Counted from the first letter of the stretch, positions 47,044 through 56,187 are shown. The stretch is DNA of 64,000 nt from Humisphaera borealis (GCF_015169395.1 NZ_CP063458.1:6138001-6202000), one strand, 5' to 3'. Notes: generated from the letters alone by a model not told the origin. Translations and numbers: made by a program.

Positions 47044-48474
47044 ATGTCCGCACCCCAATTCCGCACCGAAAAAGACTCGATGGGCGAGATGCAGATTCCC
47101 GCCGACGCCTACTACGGCGCCCAGACCGGCCGGGCGGTCGAGAACTTTCCGATCTCCGACCTGCGCTTCAGCCGCCGGTTCATCGCCGCGATGGGCCTGA
47201 TCAAATGGTCCTGCGCCGAAGTGAATCACAAGCTCGGGTTTCTCGATGACAAGCGGAAGACCCTGATCCAGCAGGCCGCCGACGAGGTGATCGCCGGCAA
47301 GCTCGACGCGCAGTTCGTCGTGGATATCTTCCAGACCGGCAGCGGCACCTCGACGAACATGAACACCAACGAGGTGATCGCCAGCCGCGCCAATGAAATC
47401 GCCACCGGCAAACGCGGCGGGAAGGACCCCGTCCACCCCAACGACCATGTGAACATGGAGCAAAGCTCCAACGACAGCATCCCGACGGCGATCCACGTGT
47501 CGGCCGCCGTCGCGATCAACGAATCGCTCGTGCCGGCGCTGGAACACCTTCAGAAGGTGCTGGAGGCCAAGGCCAAGCAGTACGACGACGTTGTAAAGAT
47601 CGGCCGAACGCACCTTCAGGACGCCACCCCCATCCGCCTGGGTCAGGAGATCTCCGGCTACGCCGCGCAGGCAAAGCTTGGCGTCATGCGGGCCCACAAG
47701 GCGATCAACGCGCTGCGCGAATTGCCGCTGGGCGGGACGGCCGTCGGCACGGGCATCAATTCGCACCCCGACTTCGCCAAACAGGCGATCGCCGTCATCG
47801 CCCGCAAGAGCGGCATCGACTTCGTCGAAGCGGCAAACCACTTTGAAGCCCAGGCCTCGAAAGACGGCGTCGTCGAGGCTTCGGGACAGCTCAAGACCAT
47901 CGCGATCAGCCTGAGCAAAATTGCCAACGACATCCGCTGGCTGTCGAGCGGTCCCCGATGTGGTATCGGCGAGATCAACATCCCCAGCACGCAGCCGGGC
48001 AGCAGCATCATGCCGGGCAAGGTGAACCCCGTCATGAGCGAGATGGCGCTGATGGTCGCGGCGCAGGTCGTCGGCAACGACACCACGATCGCGTTCGCCG
48101 GCTCCGGGCTCGGCAGCACCTTCGAGCTGAACGTGATGATGCCGGTGATGGCGTACAACCTGCTGCAGTCGATCGATCTGCTTGCCAAGGCCGCTCGAGT
48201 CTTTGCCGACCGCTGTGCCGCCGGCATCGAAGCCGACAAGGCCCGCTGCGAAGGCCTCGTCGAGCAGAGCCTGGCGATGTGCACGAGCCTGGCCCCGGTC
48301 ATCGGCTATGACAAGGCCGCCGACATCGCCAAGGAAAGCCACAAGACCGGCAAGACGGTCCGCCAGGTCGCGGCAGAGCGGAAGCTGATGAGCGACGCGG
48401 AACTGAACAAGGTGCTGGACGCCCGGCGGATGACCGAACCGCAGGCGGACATGGTGGGCAGCGGCGGGGGTTGA
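47044..48474 (+). CDS. fumC: Fumarate hydratase class II
   Basis: Hydrates fumarate to malate in the TCA cycle. 476 residues, close to the usual 460-470. Signature GSSIMPGKVNPV (about 319-330) is present, with TGSGTSTNMNTNEVIA (about 99-115), HPNDHVNMEQSSNDSIPTAI (about 139-158) and GRTHLQDATPIRLGQE. ATG 47044 has GAGGAG nine bases upstream. Aspartase and argininosuccinate lyase share the fold; the SSNDSIPTAIHV and GSSIMPGKVNPV forms favour fumarase over aspartase. Confidence 0.93.
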   Translation: MSAPQFRTEKDSMGEMQIPADAYYGAQTGRAVENFPISDLRFSRRFIAAMGLIKWSCAEVNHKLGFLDDKRKTLIQQAADEVIAGKLDAQFVVDIFQTGSGTSTNMNTNEVIASRANEIATGKRGGKDPVHPNDHVNMEQSSNDSIPTAIHVSAAVAINESLVPALEHLQKVLEAKAKQYDDVVKIGRTHLQDATPIRLGQEISGYAAQAKLGVMRAHKAINALRELPLGGTAVGTGINSHPDFAKQAIAVIARKSGIDFVEAANHFEAQASKDGVVEASGQLKTIAISLSKIANDIRWLSSGPRCGIGEINIPSTQPGSSIMPGKVNPVMSEMALMVAAQVVGNDTTIAFAGSGLGSTFELNVMMPVMAYNLLQSIDLLAKAARVFADRCAAGIEADKARCEGLVEQSLAMCTSLAPVIGYDKAADIAKESHKTGKTVRQVAAERKLMSDAELNKVLDARRMTEPQADMVGSGGG

Positions 48475-49116
48475 AGGAGCGGGGGGAACACCGAACACCG
48501 AACGTCGAACGTCGAATCCGGGCGCCATTGTCTCCCCGTGATTCGACGTTCGGCGTTGGAAGTTCGACGTTCGGCGTTCGCATTTCCGCGAAAACACACC
48601 GACCGCGATGATGCGCAAATCCTGCGCCCTGCCGCCCGAAACGACCTCCGACCCCCGCCGAATCGCCCCGGAACCGTTATTATCGGCCACTGGGGCGGCG
48701 CAGAACTTGCTCTCGGACGTGCTCAAGTTTGCGCGGGTTTCCGTCCGAAAACACTCTTGACGAACGCACGAGCGGCGTTGGACGGGAATCAACCGGACAG
48801 CGACTCGGGCGAGCCGAACGGATTCGGCGTCCTGATCGTCCGCGGCCCACGGACCGCGTGACAGCCAGGACCACGACAAGGAGGTTTGCCCCGCCAGGAG
48901 CATCCCCCTGTAGCGCGACAATGACCAGCCGTTGCCCGGTCGCCACCCGGCACCGGCTCTCCCGGTTCATTTTTCGCGTCACTTCCGAATCCACCTTCGA
49001 CACGTCGACGCTGTCCATCGTGTTCTGTCGCCCCAGGGGCCTGCCGGTAAGGATACCGGCCGGTCCGATTCCATGGCGATTGCTACAATCGCCGCATTTG
49101 TGTCACGGAGGATCTC
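48475..49116. other. Long gene-free leader region of flagellin with repeats
   Basis: 642 bp with no credible gene. A tandem-word hairpin lies at 48486-48580. Nearer the flagellin start are two perfect 7-bp hairpins: GCCGGTA-AGGA-TACCGGC (49043-49060) and GGCGATT-GCTAC-AATCGCC (49075-49093). The second ends 14 bases before the Shine-Dalgarno. No convincing sigma-28 or sigma-54 promoter was identified. Confidence 0.6.
48486..48580. repeat. Tandem-word hairpin (CGAACGT / GACGTTCGGCG words)
   Basis: Left arm 48486-48517 (ACCGAACACCGAACGTCGAA...) and right arm 48541-48580 (ATTCGACGTTCGGCGTTGG..., GTTCGACGTTCGGCGTTCG). Words repeat within each arm. The same vocabulary occurs without a partner at about 21718-21757. 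Confidence 0.9.
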
Positions 49117-50520
49117 TTGAGCCGGATTAATACGAACATTGGCGCGCTTCAGGCCCAGCACCGCCTGAACTACAACCAGGCCGACCTCTCGACGCGGCTG
49201 CAGCGTTTGAGCACCGGCTTGAAGATCAACGCGGGCAAGGACGCCCCGGCAGGCCTGATCGCCAGCGAAACGCTCCGCAGCGAAATCGCCGGCATCACGC
49301 AGGCCGTCGACAACAGCCAGCGTGCCAACAACGTCATCAACACCGCCGAAGGCAGCCTGAGCGAGGTCTCCAGCCTGCTGCTGGAAGTCCAGAGCCTGAC
49401 CAACCAGGCCGCCAACAGCGGGGCGCTTTCGCCGCAGGAAATCGCCGCCAACCAGCTACAGGTCGATGCCATCCTCAACAGCGTCAACCGCATCAGCAAC
49501 ACCACGCAGTTCAACGGCGTGAAGCTGCTGAACGGCGGGCTCGATTACACGCTCAGCGGCGTGGTGTCGGCTGACATCGACATCGCCACCGTCAACGCGG
49601 CCAAGATCCCCGACAACGGAGCGATCACCGTTGCCGTGCAGGTGACTGCCAGCGCCCAGCTCGGCAAGATCACCTACACCGCATCGGGCATTGGCGGCTC
49701 ACCGACCACGATCGAGATCGCCGGCAACATCGGCACCGAGCAGCTCAGCTTCGCCGCCAGCGCACAGAACAGCGCCATCTCGTTTGCGATCAACCAGCTC
49801 AAGGAATCGACCGGCGTGTCGGCGTCGGTCGTCGCCGGCGACCTGGAGATCTACTCCACCGCGTACGGCAGCACGCAGTTCGTATCGGTCAAGACCATCA
49901 CCGGTACCTTCACGACCGGCAAGGACTTCGGTGCCGACGCCGCCGTCACCATCAACGGCTCGGCCGCCAGCGTCGAGGGCAAGGTCGCCACGGTCCGCAC
50001 CGGCGACCTGGACATCACGCTTGACCTCGACGCGGCGTTCGCCCAGAACACCGCGACGGGCATCACGAGCTTCAACATCACCGGCGGCGGGGCAAAGTTC
50101 CAGCTCGGCGAGCGTGTCGAACGCCAGGGCCAGGTCAACATCGGCATCAGCTCCGTTGCGACGACCAAGCTCGGCAACGCGACGGTCGGTTACCTGTCCA
50201 GCCTGGCGAGCGACGGTGCCAATTCGCTGGTCGGCGGGAACACGATCCAGGCACAGAAGATTCTGGACGCGTCGATCAAGCAGGTCGCCGAGATTCGCGG
50301 CCGGCTGGGCGCGTTCCAGAAGAACGTCGTCGAAACGAACGTGAACAGCCTGAACGTGGCGTTGGAAAACGTGACCGCCGCCCAGAGCCAGATCCGTGAC
50401 GCCGACTTCGCCGCCGAAACCGCGTCGCTGACGCGGGCGCAGATCCTTGTGCAGGCCAACACATCGGTACTCGCCCAGGCGAACGCCAGCCCGCAGAACG
50501 TGCTGTCGCTGCTGGGTTGA
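49117..50520 (+). CDS. fliC: Flagellin
   Basis: 467 residues from TTG 49117, chosen because ACGGAGGATC lies just upstream and the conserved N-terminus SRINTNIGALQAQHRLNYNQ begins there. N-terminal D0/D1 (1-140) includes RLSTGLKINAGKDAPAGLIA, and C-terminal D1/D0 (about 375-467) includes SQIRDADFAAETASLTRAQI and QANTSVLAQANASPQNVL. The middle (about 145-370) is a variable surface domain rich in Ala/Thr/Gly. It is exported by the flagellar type III system. The terminator at 50675 follows. TTG may reduce or regulate initiation, together with the hairpins in the leader. Gene name by similarity. Confidence 0.95.
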   Translation: MSRINTNIGALQAQHRLNYNQADLSTRLQRLSTGLKINAGKDAPAGLIASETLRSEIAGITQAVDNSQRANNVINTAEGSLSEVSSLLLEVQSLTNQAANSGALSPQEIAANQLQVDAILNSVNRISNTTQFNGVKLLNGGLDYTLSGVVSADIDIATVNAAKIPDNGAITVAVQVTASAQLGKITYTASGIGGSPTTIEIAGNIGTEQLSFAASAQNSAISFAINQLKESTGVSASVVAGDLEIYSTAYGSTQFVSVKTITGTFTTGKDFGADAAVTINGSAASVEGKVATVRTGDLDITLDLDAAFAQNTATGITSFNITGGGAKFQLGERVERQGQVNIGISSVATTKLGNATVGYLSSLASDGANSLVGGNTIQAQKILDASIKQVAEIRGRLGAFQKNVVETNVNSLNVALENVTAAQSQIRDADFAAETASLTRAQILVQANTSVLAQANASPQNVLSLLG

Positions 50521-50674
50521 TCCCGGCGTTATGGCGGCCGCAGGACGGGCCGGCTGAAGAATCACAACCCGGGTAGTGCCCGATCGAGGATACCGGCGAC
50601 ACGTCGCCGCCACCCAAGGCCGGCACACCCTGGTGATACAGGGGTACGCCCCCGCGAGAGCAGCGTAATCCCCG

Positions 50675-50712
50675 AAAGGGCGGCACTGAGAAGTGTCCGC
50701 CCTTTCTTTATT
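50675..50712 (+). terminator. Rho-independent terminator after flagellin
   Basis: Stem AAAGGGCGG/CCGCCCTTT (50675-50683, 50697-50705) is followed by CTTTATTT. It lies about 155 bp past the flagellin stop. Confidence 0.88.
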
Positions 50713-50713
50713 T

Positions 50714-50813
50714 CAGTAGGCAGTAGGCAGTGAAGAGACGACGAAACCGGCCAGGGACTGGGTCTTTCTCTTTTCTGCCTACTGCCTACTGCCTACTGCG
50801 TACTGCTTACTTC
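50714..50813. repeat. Tandem-word hairpin (CAGTAGG / CTGCCTA heptamers)
   Basis: The left arm (50714-50736) has CAGTAGG twice then CAGTGAAGA. The right arm (from about 50769) has CTGCCTA three times, then variants CTGCGTA and CTGCTTA. The vocabulary matches 62791-62879. It lies between the flagellin terminator and the convergent FmdB-like gene. Confidence 0.93.
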
Positions 50814-50816
50814 TCC

Positions 50817-51050
50817 TCACATCTGACACGACCCCGGTGCTCCGCCGCAGCGGCCGCACATGGGGTCATCGCCGCCGCCGGACGACGACTTGGCCGCCCC
50901 TTCACCGCCGACGGCGAAGACGCTGAGCACCTTATTCGTCTTCGGCGACCCGCAAGCCGGGCAGGCCGGCTTGGCCTCGGTCGCCATCGATCTCACGAGT
51001 TCGTCGAACCGATTGTTACATTTTTCGCAGGTGTATTCGTAAACGGGCAC
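50817..51050 (-). CDS. FmdB-family zinc-ribbon protein
   Basis: 77 residues from GTG at about 51050 (VPVYEYTCEKC), chosen because GAGGAG lies about seven bases upstream. The N-terminal domain has CEKC and CPAC pairs of the FmdB/CxxC_CXXC_SSSS putative regulator, with YEYTCEKCNNRFDELV. A Ser/Gly-rich tail ends with CGRCGG and a final Cys, so an extra cysteine pair is present. Role unknown; probably regulatory or metal-binding. The previous gene on the strand ends about 22 bp upstream. Confidence 0.85.
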   Translation of the reverse strand: MPVYEYTCEKCNNRFDELVRSMATEAKPACPACGSPKTNKVLSVFAVGGEGAAKSSSGGGDDPMCGRCGGAPGSCQM

Positions 51051-51072
51051 TTCTACTCCTCGTTCTTTGGTC

Positions 51073-51405
51073 TCAGTATTGACCGCAGAGTTGAAAGACA
51101 AGTCGCGGCACATCCCGAAAGCCAGCGTCGGCTAACTTTCGCTTCGTCTCCTCAAAGATGCCACGCAATTGATCGTCACTCAGAACCGCCTCGCTCGCAT
51201 CTTGGGCGCCGAATCGGCCAATCTCGTGCCCGATCAAAAGGAAGTAGGGTTCGCCGTCCGTGAGGCGACCGAACGCGAACTTCAGCTTCACCTTGCGTGC
51301 GGCAGCAACTCGCGCGTCCTGCCTCATTTCCAAGCGTTCCGCCTCCTCGTCCGAGGCCACTTCATACCTTACCCCGTAGTAAACATAGAAGGCGTCTGCT
51401 CCCAT
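51073..51405 (-). CDS. Small unknown protein
   Basis: 110 residues from ATG 51405 (MGADAFYVYYGVRYEV), preferred because GGAGGGACA precedes it. Not recognised. It has a beta-rich start (YVYYGVRYEV), a charged helix (EEAERLEMRQDARVAAARKV), then a segment with DGEPYFLLIGHEIG and a terminal helix. Probably soluble and cytoplasmic. Co-directional with and just upstream of the FmdB-like gene. Confidence 0.75.
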   Translation of the reverse strand: MGADAFYVYYGVRYEVASDEEAERLEMRQDARVAAARKVKLKFAFGRLTDGEPYFLLIGHEIGRFGAQDASEAVLSDDQLRGIFEETKRKLADAGFRDVPRLVFQLCGQY

Positions 51406-51560
51406 TGTCCCTCCGTCGAGAGCGCAGTTGTTTCCATCGAAAGCCGAGCGGAATAAGCCGCTCGATACTACCAATACACCGCCCCGTATGCTCGTAAACG
51501 GGCATACGGATGGTGCTCCAAAGAATCGTCAACGCGAACCGACTGAAACGCGATCTCCAC

Positions 51561-52121
51561 TCACATCACGGCAATCGCGGCGAATGCAAGGATCACAAGA
51601 ACCGTCGACAAGCCTCCGATGGCAATCGCCGCAATCGCCATCCCCCGGCCTTTCTGAATGCCGAGCCTGCACAGGCCGACCAGCGACCAGATCCCCATGA
51701 CCAGCGAAACCGGCCCGAGGACGATGCGGAAGCAGAAAATCCCGATGATCGACAGCACCATCGCCGTGTTGGCCGCGTCGCTGTAGCGGTTGCGGATGAA
51801 CTTGTTCGAATAATGCGATGTCGGATCATACGACACCTGCGGCTGATAGGGTTGTTGGTACTCCAGCACGTTGGCCGTCGGATACTGGGGCTGAGAAGCC
51901 CCGGCCGGCACCTCGTACCCCTGGGGAACGGGCGGCACCGGTGATGCAAACTCCGGCAGGGTCGAGATTGCCTGCCAGTCGGGAAAGCCTTCCCGCCAGA
52001 CCTGATCGTCGAGCGTCAAGTGTCCGGCAGCGAGCATCTGCCGCAGGACCGACGACGTCACCGGCCCCACCTGCTGCCCGTTAGCGGCGTAATACCAGAC
52101 ATCGGATGCATTGGATGACAT
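51561..52121 (-). CDS. GYF-domain / DUF4190 membrane protein
   Basis: 186 residues from ATG 52121 (MSSNASDVWYYAANGQQVGP). The N-terminus is a GYF_2-type domain (about 7-55, with WYYAANGQQVGPVTSSVLRQ and VWREGFPDWQAI). A Pro/Gln/Tyr-rich linker (about 65-110) follows. The C-terminus is a DUF4190-like pair of membrane segments (TAMVLSIIGIFCFRIVLGPV and MAIAAIAIGGLSTVLVILAF). GYF_2 domains are presumed to bind proline-rich partners. Cytoplasmic N-domain with membrane anchor is inferred. Confidence 0.88.
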   Translation of the reverse strand: MSSNASDVWYYAANGQQVGPVTSSVLRQMLAAGHLTLDDQVWREGFPDWQAISTLPEFASPVPPVPQGYEVPAGASQPQYPTANVLEYQQPYQPQVSYDPTSHYSNKFIRNRYSDAANTAMVLSIIGIFCFRIVLGPVSLVMGIWSLVGLCRLGIQKGRGMAIAAIAIGGLSTVLVILAFAAIAVM

Positions 52122-52622
52122 CGGTCCCTTCCTCAGGCGAGTTCCCTGGCAAATCCCCGAACTCCCTAGCCCCATGATGGCGTCGCCGGTAGTGCTGTCA
52201 ATGTCGGACGCTTGCCCATGCCAGACGAGCACCACGGAGGCTCGCAGACACGGAGGGTCGCTTGAGGTCTATGCGCATCACTCGTGATGACACTGATCAG
52301 GGCGAACGCAATGACAATCGACTCGCTTGAAAACCAGCCCACTGAGCTCGAGAACATCCTCGGTCGGTTCGAACCCCTCCGCGCCTCCGTGCCTGCTCCG
52401 AAAATGCATTTAGGAACCGCAGATTCCGCAGATTGCGCAGATTTCAGAGAAGACAATCTGCGAGATCTGCGCAATCTGCGGTTTCATCCCCTTGGTGTGA
52501 GATCACGGTGTCATGATCAACTCCGTGGTGAATCTTCTGCCGCGCCAAGTGTGTTGCAGTGTATTGCACCCTCGGGCGACACCGGTATTCTCCTTGCCAA
52601 CCCGCAACCGGAGAAGGATTCC
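52122..52622. other. Intergenic region with a repeat hairpin
   Basis: About 500 bp between the GYF gene and the DUF4432 gene with no credible separate gene. It holds the hairpin at 52414-52484, flanked by CACGGAGG words near 52230-52262 and their complement CGCGCCTCCGTGCC near 52379. The open frame that runs through it upstream of the DUF4432 gene is judged non-coding. Confidence 0.6.
52414..52484. repeat. Tandem-word hairpin (CCGCAGATT / AATCTGCGC words)
   Basis: Left arm 52414-52443 (GAACCGCAGATTCCGCAGAT...) and right arm 52455-52484 (AATCTGCGAGATCTGCGCAA...) are 30 nt each with about four mismatches around an 11-nt loop. Three copies of the CGCAGATT word occur per arm. Confidence 0.92.
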
Positions 52623-53705
52623 TTGCCCAAGAAAGTCATCGCGTCAGCCCAGCCTTTCGACACCACCAAGTTCGTCCACCCCGCCCAGGTCGGCGGGATC
52701 GAGGCCTACAGCTTCGACAACGGAGCCGCCCGCGGCGGGCGGGCGCTGCTGGTTAACACCGGCGGCGGCCTCCGCTATCGCCTGCTTGTTGACCGCGGGC
52801 TTGATATCGACCAAGCCTTCTTCAACCAGCATTCGCTCGCCTTCCTGACGCACAAAGGCGTCACACCGCCGGCCCAGGGGCTCGAACGCGGTATCGACTG
52901 GCTCAAGACTTTTCCCGGCGGATTGCTGACCAGTTGCGGGCCGTTCAACATCGGTGCACCGAGCACCGACGCCGGCGAAGACCTGCCACTTCACGGGCCT
53001 CATTCCAATACGCCGGCCGAGATCGAATCGGTCGTCCAGCCCGACCCGCACGCCGGGAGGAATGAGATGTCGGTCGTCGGCGTGTTCCGCTACGGCCGGC
53101 TGTTCGGGCCGAATCTGACCCTGCGGCGGACCATCCGCTCGACGCTCGGCCAAAACGCGATCCACTTCACCGACGTGTTTTATAACGCCGGCAACCAGCC
53201 CGTTCCCCACGCCTGGCTGCTGCACATCAACCTCGGGTATCCGCTGGTCGATGGCGGCGCCGAGTTCTGCTACGACGCGAAGGTCGTCCCGCTGGGCAAC
53301 CCCGTCGCCCAGGCCCGCTTCAAGCCCGGCGGCGACTACAAGAAGGTCCCGAACCCGCTCGAAGCACATCGCGGCTCCACCGAAGCTGTCGCCTACCTGT
53401 ATCCCAAGGCCTCCCGCGACGGCTCCACCACCGTCGGTCTGGTGAATCGAAAGGTCGGCGTCGGTATCGCGATCGACTACAACACGAAGCAGTTCGGCCG
53501 ATGCGTCAACTGGCAGCATTGGGGACCGGGCGAGTACGTAACGGCACTAGAACCCAGCAACGGCAGCGTGGAAGGGCGTGCGAAAGATCGCGCCGAAGGC
53601 GTGATGGACATGCTCGAAGTGGGGGAGTCGAAAACCTACGAATATTCGCTGCGCATCCTGGGCGATCGGGCCGGGATCGACGAACTACGTGCATTGAACG
53701 GGTGA
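52623..53705 (+). CDS. DUF4432 (aldose 1-epimerase-like) protein
   Basis: 360 residues from TTG 52623 (LPKKVIASAQPF), chosen because GGAGAAGG lies just upstream and the longer frame passes through a repeat. The galactose-mutarotase-like beta-sandwich shows RYRLLVDRGLDIDQAFFNQH, GGLLTSCGPFNIGAPSTDAG, LPLHGPHSNTPAEI and WLLHINLGYPLVDGG with clustered histidines. DUF4432 proteins are thought to act on sugars; the reaction is not established. Convergent with ribonuclease D. Confidence 0.87.
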   Translation: MPKKVIASAQPFDTTKFVHPAQVGGIEAYSFDNGAARGGRALLVNTGGGLRYRLLVDRGLDIDQAFFNQHSLAFLTHKGVTPPAQGLERGIDWLKTFPGGLLTSCGPFNIGAPSTDAGEDLPLHGPHSNTPAEIESVVQPDPHAGRNEMSVVGVFRYGRLFGPNLTLRRTIRSTLGQNAIHFTDVFYNAGNQPVPHAWLLHINLGYPLVDGGAEFCYDAKVVPLGNPVAQARFKPGGDYKKVPNPLEAHRGSTEAVAYLYPKASRDGSTTVGLVNRKVGVGIAIDYNTKQFGRCVNWQHWGPGEYVTALEPSNGSVEGRAKDRAEGVMDMLEVGESKTYEYSLRILGDRAGIDELRALNG

Positions 53706-53737
53706 GGTTTCGGACAGCGCCGATGCACCGCATCACC

Positions 53738-53886
53738 TTTTAGCGCCATCCCCGAAGGGGTGGGTGTCGCGTGAGGGTCGTGGATGAACCACTGATCTTC
53801 ATCGCGAAAAACCAAGCGCAGTCCGGTTCTCTGCGCTCAGGGTGCAATCCGCGCCGAGCTCACCCCTTTGGGGATGACGCTAAAAA
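53738..53886. repeat. Inverted-repeat element (diverged copy 2)
   Basis: The left end is TTTTAGCGCCATCCCCGAAG from 53738. The right end, read in reverse complement, is TTTTAGCGTCATCCCCAAAG (to about 53886). This is the same end sequence as the 194-bp element at 19463-19656, but the interior is unrelated and about 150 bp long. It lies between the convergent DUF4432 and ribonuclease D genes. Confidence 0.9.
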
Positions 53887-53931
53887 GTCACTCGCAAGGA
53901 TGCACGTCGACGACCGGTCAAATCGTAAAAT

Positions 53932-55251
53932 CTACCGCGCCAACCCGTCTTTCCACTTGAACGCGAAGCCCTTCGTCCCCGCGAACAGCGCCGCAACTTC
54001 GTCGCCGGCGGCTTCCTTCCGCCAGCCGGTCATCACGTGAAGTTCGCCGACTTCGGCGCTGTCACGCAGGGCGTAATACAATTCGGTGAAGTCGGCCCGG
54101 CTGCCCACCAGTGACGGGTCGATCCCTTTTGAAAAGCAGATCAACTGCGCCGCCGACAGCAGGGCGTCGGTCTGAAACTTCTCGCTGGGGGTCGGCTCCT
54201 GGTTGGCGCTTTCTTCCAGGTTGGTCACGGGGTCGGCCAGGCCGCGGGTGGTGGCGTCTACGATCGCCTGGCCGAACTCGATCTCCACCGGCCGGGGCAA
54301 TCCTTTGACGCGCTGCAGCTTATCCACCGAACGGATCGGCGTTCGGGCCATGTCCACGAGCACTTCGTCCTTCAGAAACGCCCGAGGCGGGACATCCGTT
54401 TCCTTCGCCGATGCGTTCCGCCAGATCACCAGTTGGCGGAGCACGCCGGCGTGCCTGGCGTCGAGCGATCCCGCCCCCTTGATGCGCAGCCACTGCGTTT
54501 GCGGGTCGAAGCGGTACTGCGACGGCTCGCACATCGCGTCGCACTCCTGCCGCACCCAGGGCAGAAATCCACGCGCATCCAGACGGCTCTTGAGCTCGTC
54601 GTGCAGTCTCGGCAGGTAGCGTACGTCGTCGGCGGCATAGCGCAGTTGCTGTTTGCTCAGCGGGCGCTGGTCCCAGTGGGAGAAGGTCAGCCCCTTGCCG
54701 AGCCGCACGCCGGTCAATTCCAACGTCAGCTTGCCGAGCGACACCGGGTACGGAAACGAGCACATGCCGGCGGCGATCTGCGTGTCGAACACGTTCGCCG
54801 GGCCCCGGCCCAGGTGCCGCACCACCGGCTCGACATCCTGCTGGCCGGCATGAACGATCTTCTCGACGGCGGGGTCGGCCAGCAATTCCCAGAACGGCAT
54901 GAGGTCGATGTCGGCGATCGGGTCGATCAGCGCGACTTCGTGTGCCGACGCGACCTGGATCAGGCAGAGCTTGGGGTGGTACGACAGTTCGCCGATGAAC
55001 TCGCTGTCGTAGGCGAAGGTGCCTGCCTGCCGCAGCCGGTCGATGAGTTTGGCCAGTTCGGCGTCGGCCGTGACGAGCAGGGCATGGCCCCGGGGTACCA
55101 GGGGGTGTTCGTCAATCTGCTGGGGCGGGAGTTCGGGTTCGTCGCCGTCGTGGGCAGCCGAGTGAGCCTTGTCGCGATGCGCCGAGCGCCAGGAAAATCG
55201 CGACTTGTCTTTGGACGCAGGATTTTTGGGGGTGGATTCACGGTCGGTCAT
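53932..55251 (-). CDS. rnd: Ribonuclease D
   Basis: 439 residues from ATG 55251 (MTDRESTPKN). A charged, Ser/Pro-rich N-terminal extension of about 50 residues precedes the DEDDy exonuclease domain. Motif I is FAYDSEFIGE, motif II HAGQQDVEPV, and motif III YAADDVRYLP. A C-terminal HRDC-like domain (about 265-345, DARHAGVLRQLVIWRNASAK) follows. It trims tRNA and other structured RNAs from the 3' end. The gene for UppP lies 13 bp upstream on the same strand, so co-transcription is likely. Confidence 0.93.
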   Translation of the reverse strand: MTDRESTPKNPASKDKSRFSWRSAHRDKAHSAAHDGDEPELPPQQIDEHPLVPRGHALLVTADAELAKLIDRLRQAGTFAYDSEFIGELSYHPKLCLIQVASAHEVALIDPIADIDLMPFWELLADPAVEKIVHAGQQDVEPVVRHLGRGPANVFDTQIAAGMCSFPYPVSLGKLTLELTGVRLGKGLTFSHWDQRPLSKQQLRYAADDVRYLPRLHDELKSRLDARGFLPWVRQECDAMCEPSQYRFDPQTQWLRIKGAGSLDARHAGVLRQLVIWRNASAKETDVPPRAFLKDEVLVDMARTPIRSVDKLQRVKGLPRPVEIEFGQAIVDATTRGLADPVTNLEESANQEPTPSEKFQTDALLSAAQLICFSKGIDPSLVGSRADFTELYYALRDSAEVGELHVMTGWRKEAAGDEVAALFAGTKGFAFKWKDGLAR

Positions 55252-55264
55252 GGAGACGTATGTT

Positions 55265-56116
55265 CTACGCGCCCTTCCACGCCACTGCCAGCACCACAAT
55301 CCCCAGGATGATTCGGTAAATCGCGAATGGCACGAATCCGCGCCGCTTCACCCAGGCCATGAACCATGCGATGACCGCCCAGGCGACAAAGAACGAGACA
55401 ACGAATCCGACCGCCAGCACGCCCCAGCGATGGGCGTCCATCGTCAGCACCTGGTCGCCCGAGCCCTTACCGCGCACCGCCTGGATGAGCTTGTAGGCGA
55501 AAGCCGCGAACATGATCGGGATGGACAGGAAAAAGCTGAACTCCAGCGCCGCCGGGCGGCTGAGGCGGGAGATCTGCCCTGCGGCGATCGTGGACATCGA
55601 CCGGCTGGTGCCGGGAAACGCCGCCGCCAGGATCTGCGCCGCCCCGATGAAGATCGCCTGCGGGTAAGAGATGTCTTCCAGGCGGTTAACGACGGGCCTG
55701 GTGAACATGCGGTCGATCACCCACATCAGGATGCCGCCGACCAGCAGGGCACCGCCGATCACCCGGAGGTTTTCAAGGTTTTCACCGATCTTCTTGTCGA
55801 GCAAATACGCGGGGATTGCCGTGACCACGGACGCGATCAGCACCATCGACAGCGGGTGCGTCAGGAGGTTGGTCGATCCGTCGCGGCCGCGCGGGAAGCT
55901 GCGCAGGAAGTCGGCAATCCGCTTACGGAAGTAAACGACGACGGCCAGCACCGCGCCGAACTGGATCACGACGTCGTACATCTTCCAGTACGGATCGTGC
56001 AGATCGAGGCCCAGCGGCGCCTTGCAGAGGCGCAGGTGCGCCGTCGAACTGACCGGCAGGAACTCTGTCAGTCCTTCGACAATGCCAAGCAGGATGGAGA
56101 TGGCGTAGTCATTCAT
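55265..56116 (-). CDS. uppP: Undecaprenyl-diphosphatase
   Basis: 283 residues with about eight membrane segments. Active-site motifs are GIVEGLTEFLPVSSTAHLRL (about 11-30) and AAAFPGTSRSMSTIAAGQIS (about 155-175). It dephosphorylates undecaprenyl diphosphate to recycle the lipid carrier for cell-wall and polysaccharide synthesis. ATG 56116 starts the canonical MNDYAISILLG. Followed by rnd in the same direction. Confidence 0.95.
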   Translation of the reverse strand: MNDYAISILLGIVEGLTEFLPVSSTAHLRLCKAPLGLDLHDPYWKMYDVVIQFGAVLAVVVYFRKRIADFLRSFPRGRDGSTNLLTHPLSMVLIASVVTAIPAYLLDKKIGENLENLRVIGGALLVGGILMWVIDRMFTRPVVNRLEDISYPQAIFIGAAQILAAAFPGTSRSMSTIAAGQISRLSRPAALEFSFFLSIPIMFAAFAYKLIQAVRGKGSGDQVLTMDAHRWGVLAVGFVVSFFVAWAVIAWFMAWVKRRGFVPFAIYRIILGIVVLAVAWKGA

Positions 56117-56187
56117 GGGGTGCGGCGGGAAGAGAATGCGGGACAACGGCAATATCGGCAAAAGCTACCGTGAACTTTGCCGCGCCA

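Noticed and set aside
49060-49095. Sigma-54-like TGGCGATTGC before flagellin
   Set aside because: Spacing between GG and GC is too short for -24/-12; the sequence is better explained as a hairpin.
48729-49130. Possible gene upstream of flagellin
   Set aside because: Translation is Arg/Pro/Ser-rich without motif; it overlaps the flagellin start and leader hairpins.
50714-50813. Possible VNTR/phase-variation tract only
   Set aside because: The copies form two complementary arms, not a single tandem block, so hairpin formation is the better description.
52350-52385. GGTTCGAACCCC resembling a tRNA T-arm
   Set aside because: No acceptor or anticodon arms pair around it and no CCA-like end; not a tRNA.
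52284-52622. N-terminal extension of the DUF4432 protein
   Set aside because: The extension runs through the CGCAGATT hairpin; a Shine-Dalgarno just before TTG 52623 marks a better start.
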